A stretch of DNA of 64,000 nt, taken from positions 372,001 to 436,000 of the forward strand of contig JACJYO010000005.1 in the NCBI GenBank assembly GCA_020636075.1, given 5' to 3'. Below, piece after piece: positions 26,929 through 35,800 of the stretch (position 1 is its first letter; each line of letters opens with the position of its first letter). The position numbers and the translations under genes were made by a program. The notes under the pieces were generated by a model. The model was not told the DNA's origin and did no database searches. It was given only the letters and a program-made list of their open reading frames with translations. Source of the stretch: Lewinellaceae bacterium (lineage in GTDB: Bacteria > Bacteroidota > Bacteroidia > Chitinophagales > Saprospiraceae).

Positions 26929-28539
26929 ATGGCTCGAATTCAGGCTGACTTTCTGGTTCTTGGCTCCGGAATTGCCGGACTTACTTTTGCTATCAAAGCC
27001 GCAAAAGCACACCCCAATCGTAAAGTCCTCGTGCTGACCAAAACAGACGAAGGCGAAAGCAATACCCGTTATGCACAAGGCGGAGTGGCCGCAGTGTGGA
27101 ATCATAAAACGGATACCTACGAAAAGCATATCGCCGATACCCTGGATGCCGGTGATGGCTTGTGCGATCGCCAGATTGTTGAAATTGTTGTAGAGGAAGG
27201 TCCCCAACGCGTACAGGAAATTATCGACTGGGGCGCCCGGTTCGACAAAGAAAAAGGCTCGGATTCCTATGATCTGGCCCGGGAGGGCGGACATTCGGAA
27301 AAACGTATTTTACACTACAAAGACCTGACCGGCTGGGAAATGCAACGCACGTTGATGGAAGAGGCCGACCGGTATCCGAATATTGAAATTCTGGAACACT
27401 ATTTTGCGCTCGACCTGATCACGCAACACCATTTGGGTTACATGGTGATTCGGGTGACGCCCGGCATTGAATGTTATGGTTGTTATGCCCTGAATAAACA
27501 AAATGGCGAAATTGATACTATCCTTTCCAGAGCAACCATTTTATGTACAGGTGGTGGTGGACAGGTGTACAAATCAACTACCAACCCGATAATTGCAACC
27601 GGCGATGGAATCGCTATGGCCTATCGGGCGAAAAGCCGGGTGGGCAATATGGAGTTTGTTCAATTTCACCCAACGTCCTTGTATAATCCCGCCGGTGAAA
27701 ATCCCTCCTTTTTAGTGTCTGAGGCAGTACGTGGTTTTGGCGCTATTTTAAAAACAGCGGAAGACGAGGAGTTTATGCACTTGTATGACGAGCGATTGTC
27801 GTTGGCGCCACGCGATATCGTTGCGCGTGCAATTGATGCCGAAATGAAAAAACGCGGTACCGATTGCATGTACCTCGATTGCCGGCATTTGGATAAAGAA
27901 GCCTTCACGGCCCATTTCCCCACGATTTATGAAAAATGCCTGAACCAGGGTATCGACCCGATGCGCGATCTGATTCCGGTAGTTCCGGCATGTCACTATC
28001 TCTGCGGCGGTGTTGCGGTGGATGCCAATGGCCGAAGCAGCATTCATCGCTTGTATGCCGCAGGTGAGTGTTCGTCTACCGGCCTGCATGGAGCGAATCG
28101 TCTTGCATCCAACTCGCTCTTGGAAGCTATGGTTTTTGCACACCGGATATTCCAGGATACGGAAGATAAAATTGCCAATTGGTCCTTTGCGGAAAATGTA
28201 CCTGACTGGAATGCCGAAGGCACTACCGAGCCCTCCGAAATGGTTTTGATCACCCAGAGTATAAAGGAACTGAAAGAAATCATGTCCTACTACGTGGGTA
28301 TCGTCCGTTCCAATGTTCGTCTGAAACGTGCGCTCGACAGGCTCTATTTGTTGTACCAGGAAACTGAAGATTTGTATAAAACTACCACGATCAGCCCGCA
28401 ACTGATGGAATTGCGCAACCTGATCACAATCGCTTACCTGATCACCCGATCGGCTACACACCGGCAGGAAAGCAGGGGCTTGCATTACACCACGGACTAT
28501 CCGGGCCAATTGCCGTTTATAGAAAATTCGGTGTTGTAG
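26929..28539 (+). CDS. nadB: L-aspartate oxidase
   Basis: A 536-aa FAD enzyme that oxidises L-aspartate to iminoaspartate, the first step of de novo NAD synthesis. It shows the N-terminal FAD-binding loop LGSGIAGL (11-18), SNTRYAQGGVAAVW, the active-site region EGGHSEKRILHYKDLTGWE, ATILCTGGGGQVYKSTTNP, and the C-terminal FAD signature GECSSTGLHGANRLASNSLLE. The SNTRYAQGG and TGLHGANRLASNSL wording separates NadB from succinate dehydrogenase flavoproteins. Full length. Neither nadA nor nadC is adjacent. The gene is convergent with icmF, with 18 bases between stop codons. Confidence 0.94.
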   Translation: MARIQADFLVLGSGIAGLTFAIKAAKAHPNRKVLVLTKTDEGESNTRYAQGGVAAVWNHKTDTYEKHIADTLDAGDGLCDRQIVEIVVEEGPQRVQEIIDWGARFDKEKGSDSYDLAREGGHSEKRILHYKDLTGWEMQRTLMEEADRYPNIEILEHYFALDLITQHHLGYMVIRVTPGIECYGCYALNKQNGEIDTILSRATILCTGGGGQVYKSTTNPIIATGDGIAMAYRAKSRVGNMEFVQFHPTSLYNPAGENPSFLVSEAVRGFGAILKTAEDEEFMHLYDERLSLAPRDIVARAIDAEMKKRGTDCMYLDCRHLDKEAFTAHFPTIYEKCLNQGIDPMRDLIPVVPACHYLCGGVAVDANGRSSIHRLYAAGECSSTGLHGANRLASNSLLEAMVFAHRIFQDTEDKIANWSFAENVPDWNAEGTTEPSEMVLITQSIKELKEIMSYYVGIVRSNVRLKRALDRLYLLYQETEDLYKTTTISPQLMELRNLITIAYLITRSATHRQESRGLHYTTDYPGQLPFIENSVL

Positions 28540-28557
28540 TAGTAGCCAATTAGCTTT

Positions 28558-31500
28558 TTACATATTCCGCCGGTATTGCCCGCCAACTTCAAAAAGGGCA
28601 TTAGTGACCTGTCCCAAGGAGCAGTACTTCACGGCTTCCATTAATTCGGAGAAAATATTTTCGTTGTGGATAGCGGCTTGTTGTAAGCGGCGCAAGGCCT
28701 CTTTCGCTTCGGAACTGTTTGTCGCGTGCAAATTTTTCAACGTCTGAATTTGGTCTTCCTTTTCCTCCGTTGTCGCACGGATCACCTCTTTGGGTAGTAT
28801 TGTCGGCGATCCTTCTTTGCTTAAGAAAGTATTCACCCCTACAAGCGGCAGTTCTCCAGTGTGTTTCAGGGTTTCGTAGTACAAACTTTCCTCCTGGATC
28901 TTACCGCGTTGGTACATGGTTTCCATCGCACCGAGCACGCCACCGCGTTCAGTGATCCGGTCAAATTCGGCCAGTACGGCTTCTTCCACCAGGTCGGTTA
29001 GCTCCTCAATGATGAAAGAACCCTGTAACGGATTTTCATTTTTAGCCAGTCCCAACTCCTTGTTGATGATCAATTGAATAGCCATGGCGCGTCGCACCGA
29101 TTCCTCGGTGGGTGTAGTGATTGCCTCGTCGTAGGCGTTGGTATGCAGCGAATTGCAATTGTCAAAAATGGCATACAGTGCCTGAAGGGTAGTGCGGATA
29201 TCGTTGAAAGCGATTTCCTGTGCGTGTAGCGAGCGGCCTGAAGTTTGAATATGATACTTCAGCATTTGGCTCCGTTGATTCGCTTTGTATTTCCAACGCA
29301 TTGCTTTTGCCCAAATACGGCGAGCCACCCGGCCGATAACGGCATACTCAGGATCCACGCCGTTGGAGAAAAAGAAAGAGAGGTTGGGTGCAAAATTATC
29401 TACATGCATCCCACGCGATGCGTAATACTCCACAAACGTAAAACCATTGGCAAGGGTAAAAGCCAACTGCGATATCGGGTTGGCGCCCGCTTCGGCGATG
29501 TGGTAACCGGAAATGGAAACAGAATAAAAATTCCGGACGTTGTTTTTGATAAAATATTCCTGCACATCACCCATGACCCGAAGGCTGAATTCGGTACTGA
29601 AAATACAGGTATTCTGTGCCTGATCTTCCTTTAAAATATCAGCCTGCACGGTGCCCCGTACAGCCGACAGTGCACGGGCCTTAATGGTTTGGTAGGTTTC
29701 TTCAGGAAGCACCTCATCGCCGGTAAGTCCCAGCAACATCAGTCCCAGTCCATTGTTTCCTGTCGGGAGGGTATCGGCGTTATACCGGGGTCGGGCCAGA
29801 CCGCGGTCGTCGTATTTTTCTTTCAACTTTGCCTCCACCTGCGCTTCGAGGCCGTTTTCCCGAATATACTTTTCGCACTGTTGATCGATGGCCGCATTCA
29901 TAAAAAATGCCGCTACCGTGGCAGCTGGGCCATTGATCGTCATCGATACCGAAGTTTTCGGATCGCAGAGGTCAAAGCCCGAATACAGTTTTTTGGCATC
30001 ATCCAGGCAGCAGACCGACACGCCGGAGTTGCCGATTTTTCCATAAATATCAGGGCGATAGTCGGGGTCTTCGCCGTACAAGGTGACTGAGTCGAAAGCT
30101 GTGCTCAGGCGTGCCGCCGGCAAACCTTGCGACACGTAGTGAAACCGTTTGTTGGTGCGCTCCGGTCCGCCCTCACCGGCAAACATCCGGGTTGGATCTT
30201 CACCCTCGCGTTTGAAGGGGAAAACACCGGCTGTGTAGGGATATTCACCAGGAACATTTTCCTGAAGCCTCCATTGCAAAATGTCGCCCCAGTCTTGAAA
30301 CCGGGGAAATGCGACCCGGGGGATTCGGGTATGCGACAAACTTTCGGTGTAGGTTTTTACCCGCACTTCCTTGTCGCGCACGGTGTAGACGTATTCGTCG
30401 GCAGCATAGGCGGCCTTGAGGGCGTCGTGTTTTTCGAGGATGCGTTTGCAGCGCCAGTCGAGTTGGGCTTCCAGTGTATTGTAATCCTGTTCCAGTTTAT
30501 TGACCAGTGTAACAGTGCCTGAGTCAGCGGGTGACTTCGAGTCACCCGCTGACTTGTTCAAATGCTCGATGGCGTTTTTCAAACTCCACAGTTTTCGGGC
30601 TATTTCAACTTGTTCCTCCACCTGTTTATCATAGTGCCGATTGCTTTCGGCGATTTCCGAGAGGTATCGGGTGCGTTGTGGAGGGATAATGAAAATTTTC
30701 TCCGACATCTCGTCGGTTGCCTTGAAACCGGATTTGAAATCGGCACCGCATTTTTCCACCAGCACATCCATGATCCGGCGATACAGTTGGTTCACGCCGG
30801 GGTCGTTGAACTGGCTGGCAATACAACCAAACACCGGCATATCGTCGACGGCTACATCCCAGGCGTTGCTATTGCGCTGCACCTGTTTGCGAACATCGCG
30901 GAGTGCGTCCAGCGCACCGCGTTTGTCGAACTTGTTGATGGCTACCAGGTCGGCAAAATCGAGCATATCGATCTTCTCGAGTTGGGTAGCGGCACCAAAC
31001 TCGGGCGTCATTACGTAGAGCGACAGGTCGCTGTGATCGATGATTTCGGTATCGCTTTGCCCAATACCACTGGTTTCCAGGATAATCAGGTCGAACTGAG
31101 CTGCTTTGAGAATTTGCACAGCCGATTGCACATATTTGGACAAGGCCAGATTGCTCTGCCGGGTAGCCAACGAGCGCATGTACACTCGGGGATTATTGAT
31201 GGCATTCATGCGAATGCGGTCGCCAAGCAGAGCGCCGCCAGTCTTGCGCTTGGACGGATCAACCGAAACAATGGCCAGGGTTTTGTCCTCAAAATCAAAC
31301 AGGAAGCGGCGAACCAATTCATCGACCAAAGAGGATTTTCCAGCGCCGCCGGTACCTGTGATACCCAGCACCGGTACTTTATGCTGACCACTGCCGGGGG
31401 GAGTTAATTTAGGGGCAACTTCTTTTTCAAAATACTCCGGATCATTTTCAGCGACAGTGATCAGCCGGGCCACAGCGCCGGGGTCTTTTTTCTGAAAGCG

Positions 31501-31974
31501 GGTCATTTCACCGTTCAAACCTGCGCCCATTCCGATAGGGGTATCGCACTGCTGCAGCACATCGTTGATCATACCCTGCAAGCCCATCGAGCGGCCGTCG
31601 TCGGGGTGGTAAATGCGGGTGATGCCATAGGCCTGTAACTCTTCAATTTCAGCGGGGAGGATGGTGCCGCCGCCGCCGCCAAAAATTTTGATATGGCCGG
31701 CTCCTCTCTCCCGAAGCAAGTCGTACATGTATTTGAAGAATTCCATGTGGCCACCCTGATATGAAGTAATGGCAATGCCTTGCACATCTTCCTGAATAGC
31801 ACAGTCGACAATCTCCTGCACCGAACGGTTGTGCCCCAAGTGGATGATCTCGGCGCCGGTGCTCTGCATGATGCGGCGCATGATGTTGATGGCAGCATCG
31901 TGCCCATCGAACAAACTGGCAGCGGTAACGAGGCGGATTTTATGTTTCGGTTGGTAAGCCGGTGGATTTTTCAT
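28558..31974 (-). CDS. icmF: Fused isobutyryl-CoA mutase with B12-binding and G-protein chaperone domains (IcmF)
   Basis: A 1138-aa adenosylcobalamin enzyme that interconverts isobutyryl-CoA and n-butyryl-CoA (and often isovaleryl/pivalyl-CoA). Domains in order: B12-binding (DGHD, lower ligand His25), a MeaB-like GTPase with P-loop GTGGAGKS at 207-214, then a linker and the mutase barrel. Two substrate-specificity positions read as isobutyryl type: Phe in TAGVFPFKREGEDP where methylmalonyl-CoA mutase has Tyr, and Gln in AQNTCIFSTEF where it has Arg. The ATG at 31974 is chosen because it lies just before the B12 domain; the frame is open 14 codons further upstream. A -7 element and a small palindrome lie upstream. 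It likely serves branched-chain or fatty acid metabolism alongside the fad genes. Confidence 0.93.
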   Translation of the reverse strand: MKNPPAYQPKHKIRLVTAASLFDGHDAAINIMRRIMQSTGAEIIHLGHNRSVQEIVDCAIQEDVQGIAITSYQGGHMEFFKYMYDLLRERGAGHIKIFGGGGGTILPAEIEELQAYGITRIYHPDDGRSMGLQGMINDVLQQCDTPIGMGAGLNGEMTRFQKKDPGAVARLITVAENDPEYFEKEVAPKLTPPGSGQHKVPVLGITGTGGAGKSSLVDELVRRFLFDFEDKTLAIVSVDPSKRKTGGALLGDRIRMNAINNPRVYMRSLATRQSNLALSKYVQSAVQILKAAQFDLIILETSGIGQSDTEIIDHSDLSLYVMTPEFGAATQLEKIDMLDFADLVAINKFDKRGALDALRDVRKQVQRNSNAWDVAVDDMPVFGCIASQFNDPGVNQLYRRIMDVLVEKCGADFKSGFKATDEMSEKIFIIPPQRTRYLSEIAESNRHYDKQVEEQVEIARKLWSLKNAIEHLNKSAGDSKSPADSGTVTLVNKLEQDYNTLEAQLDWRCKRILEKHDALKAAYAADEYVYTVRDKEVRVKTYTESLSHTRIPRVAFPRFQDWGDILQWRLQENVPGEYPYTAGVFPFKREGEDPTRMFAGEGGPERTNKRFHYVSQGLPAARLSTAFDSVTLYGEDPDYRPDIYGKIGNSGVSVCCLDDAKKLYSGFDLCDPKTSVSMTINGPAATVAAFFMNAAIDQQCEKYIRENGLEAQVEAKLKEKYDDRGLARPRYNADTLPTGNNGLGLMLLGLTGDEVLPEETYQTIKARALSAVRGTVQADILKEDQAQNTCIFSTEFSLRVMGDVQEYFIKNNVRNFYSVSISGYHIAEAGANPISQLAFTLANGFTFVEYYASRGMHVDNFAPNLSFFFSNGVDPEYAVIGRVARRIWAKAMRWKYKANQRSQMLKYHIQTSGRSLHAQEIAFNDIRTTLQALYAIFDNCNSLHTNAYDEAITTPTEESVRRAMAIQLIINKELGLAKNENPLQGSFIIEELTDLVEEAVLAEFDRITERGGVLGAMETMYQRGKIQEESLYYETLKHTGELPLVGVNTFLSKEGSPTILPKEVIRATTEEKEDQIQTLKNLHATNSSEAKEALRRLQQAAIHNENIFSELMEAVKYCSLGQVTNALFEVGGQYRRNM

Positions 31975-31994
31975 GGTGGTGTGGTTAGGTATGG

Positions 31995-32029
31995 CCTGGC
32001 AATTGCAATTTGCCAATTATTTTGCCAGG
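31995..32029. promoter_or_regulatory. Inverted repeat in the icmF leader
   Basis: CCTGGCAA (31995-32002) is complementary to TTGCCAGG (32022-32029), with a further nested GGCAA/TTGCC. It lies between the -7 element at 32108-32115 and the icmF start, so it could be a repressor operator or a leader hairpin. It does not show the pattern of a cobalamin riboswitch. Confidence 0.4.
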
Positions 32030-32107
32030 AAATAAAATAAACACCTGTTTCCAAGCAAAGGTGGTGCGAATAGGTAAATTGCGGAATTTGATTTGGAATT
32101 TACCGTG

Positions 32108-32115
32108 CAAAGATA
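32108..32115 (-). promoter_or_regulatory. -7 promoter element for icmF
   Basis: On the minus strand this reads TATCTTTG followed by CA, an exact TAnnTTTG match, 133 bases upstream of the chosen icmF start. No clear -33 TTG. Confidence 0.5.
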
Positions 32116-32155
32116 CGGGTATTGGCGCGGATAGGAAAGGGAGAAATTCAGATGT

Positions 32156-32617
32156 TCAACTGGCAGATTTGATGGTTTTGATCAATTTAATAAGTGTTTT
32201 TACAGCAAAATAAGCGCAAACAAGCGCGCCAATGGCTGCGAGCACACCCATAATAGCGAAGTCTAATAAGAAGCCGCCGACAGCCCATATCACCAGGCCA
32301 TAACAAACCAATAGGAGTAAGAGGAAGAAAAAGATCAAAAGAGCGATTTTGACCCCCTTTTCTGGGCTGGCAGGTGCCCCCCTTTTCTGGATGTGCCGGG
32401 TTTTTATCAGTTTTTTTACAGAAGGCAAATTCACGCATTTAGTCCACTTCCAGCCAATTGCTATTTTCCGACCCTGAAATTCAGTTGTTTCCTGTCGAAT
32501 CAAATCATAAATTTCTGCTCTTGTACAACATAAAACAGGAATGGTTGCAATCGACAGTAATCCAATAAGCAACAAGAAAAGCAGTAAAAAATGCGTACGT
32601 CCGGCAAAGCTATTCAT
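32156..32617 (-). CDS. Small membrane protein, unknown function
   Basis: A 153-aa protein starting at the ATG at 32617 (the frame extends 11 codons further). Three hydrophobic segments are visible: FLLLFLLLIGLLSIATIPVL near the N-terminus, and IALLIFFFLLLLLVCYGLVI with LLDFAIMGVLAAIGALVCAY in the C-terminal half. Between them lies a basic, soluble stretch of about 55 residues (QGRKIAIGWKWTKCVNLPSV). The C-terminus is Lys-rich (KTLIKLIKTIK). I do not recognise a family. It could be an inner-membrane protein. It is separated by about 200 bases from the giant protease gene upstream. No operon partner is evident. Confidence 0.6.
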   Translation of the reverse strand: MNSFAGRTHFLLLFLLLIGLLSIATIPVLCCTRAEIYDLIRQETTEFQGRKIAIGWKWTKCVNLPSVKKLIKTRHIQKRGAPASPEKGVKIALLIFFFLLLLLVCYGLVIWAVGGFLLDFAIMGVLAAIGALVCAYFAVKTLIKLIKTIKSAS

Positions 32618-32825
32618 AGTAGAAATTGTCAGTTTGAAATAAAAACGCAAGCGTTTAAAATTTGCTGCTGCCGGCCAATTGCTGTTCGTCGGTTATTAGG
32701 TGAGTTGCGCCGGCCTGAAAATTACACTCTGGTTGAGCACTTGCGCAAGGAAGAGCATGTATTTGAAAAAGTACATACTCCCCTAGATAAGACGCCATTG
32801 AAAAGCCAAATGTCCTTTAGTTCGA

Positions 32826-35800
32826 TCAGCGTATCAGGGTTACATCCCCTGAAAAGGTTACTTGTTGACCGGTTTCCAGCGCGATCGTTATTGCGTATAC
32901 ATATACACCAGGTGGGCAGCTTGTTGCCCGCCAATTCCCATCCCATCCCTGCTGTCCATCGGCGGAAAAATTTTCCTTCCGGAAGATCAGCGCACCCCAC
33001 CGGTCATAAATTTCCATACGAACAACTTGCTGTACACCGGTTGAAGCAAAGACGCCAAATACCTGATTTGATCCTGGACTTAATGGCTTGAAAACATTTG
33101 GAATGTAAACCGAGACATCCTTAACCCAAACGGTAGTTTGGCCCAGCAACGAACAGCCATTTTGGTCCTGCACATTCAATGTATAGGTTGTTGTTTCCAG
33201 GGGGTGGGCGAAGGGATTGGCACAGGTTGGACAGTTAAGACTTTCCACGGGCGTCCACTTAAAATCTACGACGTTATTGCTGGTTTGGGGTGTCAGGGCG
33301 ATCGTCTGCCCAAGGATAATGTTCGTATCCGGGGGCATTTGAAGAGCGATGGAATCAGCCTGTTCCAGGGTGACCGTCTCGTTTTTTTTACAGCCGATCG
33401 AATCGAGAATCTGTACGGTATAAATTCCAGCGGGCAAGTTGTCAAACCGGGGCGCTGTCTGAAAATGAGTTCCGTCGAGGCTGTACGTGAATTCCGGAGC
33501 AGCGTCAATTATCTCGATTGAACCATCCCTTTCATCAAAACAGCTGGGGTCCTCCCATTGCAGGCTCAAATCCGGAAATTGCTTTAAATAAAGGATAATT
33601 TGGTGGGTAGAATCGCAACCGTTTTGGGCATTGAAACTTTGCTGGTAGACGCCGCTGTTGCTAACCCAGTTGCCAAAAATAAGTAGGGAATCTCCCTGGC
33701 AAATGGTTTGGTTTTCGGAGGTCTGAAGGTTTGGCAGGATGGTGAGGATAATTTGGTGGGTAGAATCGCAACCGTTTTGGGCATTGAAACTTTGCTGGTA
33801 GACGCCGCTGTTGCTAACCCAGTTGCCAAAAATAAGTAGGGAATCTCCCTGGCAAATGGTTTGGTTTTCGGAGGTCTGAAGGTTTGGGAGGAGGGCGAGG
33901 ATAATTTGGTGGGTAGAATCGCAACCGTTTTGGGCATTGAAACTTTGCTGGTAGACGCCGCTGTTGCTAACCCAGTTGCCAAAAATAAGTAGGGAATCTC
34001 CCTGGCAAATGGTTTGGTTTTCGGAGGTCTGAAGGTTTGGCAGGATGGTGAGGATAATTTGGTGGGTAGAATCGCAACCGTTTTGGGCATTGAAACTTTG
34101 CTGGTAGACGCCGCTGTTGCTAACCCAGTTGCCAAAAATAAGTAGGGAATCTCCCTGGCAAATGGTTTGGTTTTCGGAGGTCTGAAGGTTTGGCAGGATG
34201 GTGAGGATAATTTGGTGGGTAGAATCGCAACCGTTTTGGGCATTGAAACTTTGCTGGTAGACGCCGCTGTTGCTAACCCAGTTGCCAAAAATAAGTAGGG
34301 AATCGCCCTGGCAAATGGTTTGGTTTTCGGACGTCTGAAGGTTTGGGAGGATGGTGAGGATAATTTGATGGGTAGAATCGCAACCGTTTTGGGCATTGAA
34401 ACTTTGCTGGTAGACGCCGCTGTTGCTAACCCAGTTGCCAAAAATAAGTAGGGAATCGCCCTGGCAAATGGTTTGGTTTTCGGAGGTCTGAAGGGCAGGC
34501 AAAATTCCAGTCTGGATCAGGATGGTTGAATCACAACCAGTCGATAAAGGGATAGTAAATACGCTGCTCGCTCCTGCCAAAATTTCTATGCCGTTCCACC
34601 AAAAACTGGTACCCGGGCAAAGCGCGGTATCGATAGTTGTAAACACCGGAATCCCAATTTCCACCCGGATAGAATCGGAGCTGTAACAACCCAACGCCGT
34701 TTTGGCGAGCAACTGGTAGGTCACCGAATTGCCGGGCATGGCCACCGGATTGGGGCAATCGCTACAGGAAAGCCCGGAAGCCGGTGTCCAGAAGTATTCC
34801 ACAAACCCGGGAACCTGAAAGGACAACGCAGCGCCATCACATAAAAATGTATCTACTCCCAGATCAATCACCGTGCTGGAATCAAGATGGACGTTGACCG
34901 TATCAGTATGGATTTGGCCGCACCAATCGAGGGTTTCCACCCAGTACTGCCCGGGTGTATAAACTGTTTCCTGCTGCTCTTCTGAAAAAGTGGACCATCG
35001 GTAAGATGTAAAACCGTCACCGGCATCAAAGGTCCAAATGCCATTCTGGCAAACCTCGATATCCGGACCGAGGTCGAGAACCGGTAAGGTTGGTGTTGAA
35101 AACGAGGCGCTATTATTTGAATAATCACATTCCAGAACGCCTGTTACTGGCAAGCCTGTTGCCAGCTGAAAGGGCAAGGGTAAGCTGCCATTATCATTTA
35201 CAATAATAACAATTTGGCTCGACCATTGCACCGGTATGCTGAGGTCCATTTTTGTGCAATGCGCTGCAGGAATGTTGGTTGGCAGAACCGGTGTAACCGG
35301 AAGTCGGCTGGCTCCATTCACTGCCGGATCACCCAGATACAATTGAAGCGGGGTGCCTGCGGGCAAGGAAGCATCCCCCTGGTTACAGATGTTGAGTTTG
35401 ATCAAAAGTGAATCGCCCAGGCAAGACACAGTTTCAACATTGATGCTTGCATCCGGTAAAGGGAGGTAAGGGTTATACTCCGTATCCAGAAAGGGTTGTT
35501 GTGCTAAAAACTGGTTGAATGGCCGTTTCCCGGAGCCTAACCCCGGCAGTTCGAGGTGTGGGGATTGCTGTGTTTTGGGTATGCTCAGGTCATCGTTGAC
35601 ATTCAGCATAAAATAACTGAACTGATTCCAAACCGGGCGTGCAGCCAGCCAGGGGCCGCCGGTAAGCGGATCGGATTCGAAAACCCACAACCGTCCGGAG
35701 CCTGCTCCTGCCGGTGGAACTCCGGGATTGGCATGTCCTGTAATAGCGATCTCAGCCTGGCCATCGTTATCCAGATCAGCAACTACCGGGTATTCATCGA

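Noticed and set aside
31975..32155. Cobalamin riboswitch upstream of the B12-dependent icmF gene
   Set aside because: No B12-box-like conserved segment or multi-stem arrangement was seen; only a simple palindrome is present.
33584..34441. A 285-codon repetitive open frame on the minus strand within the 153-bp array
   Set aside because: It is a second frame of the same strand through the six repeats (153 is a multiple of 3, so every frame stays open). The true frame is the giant protease gene.
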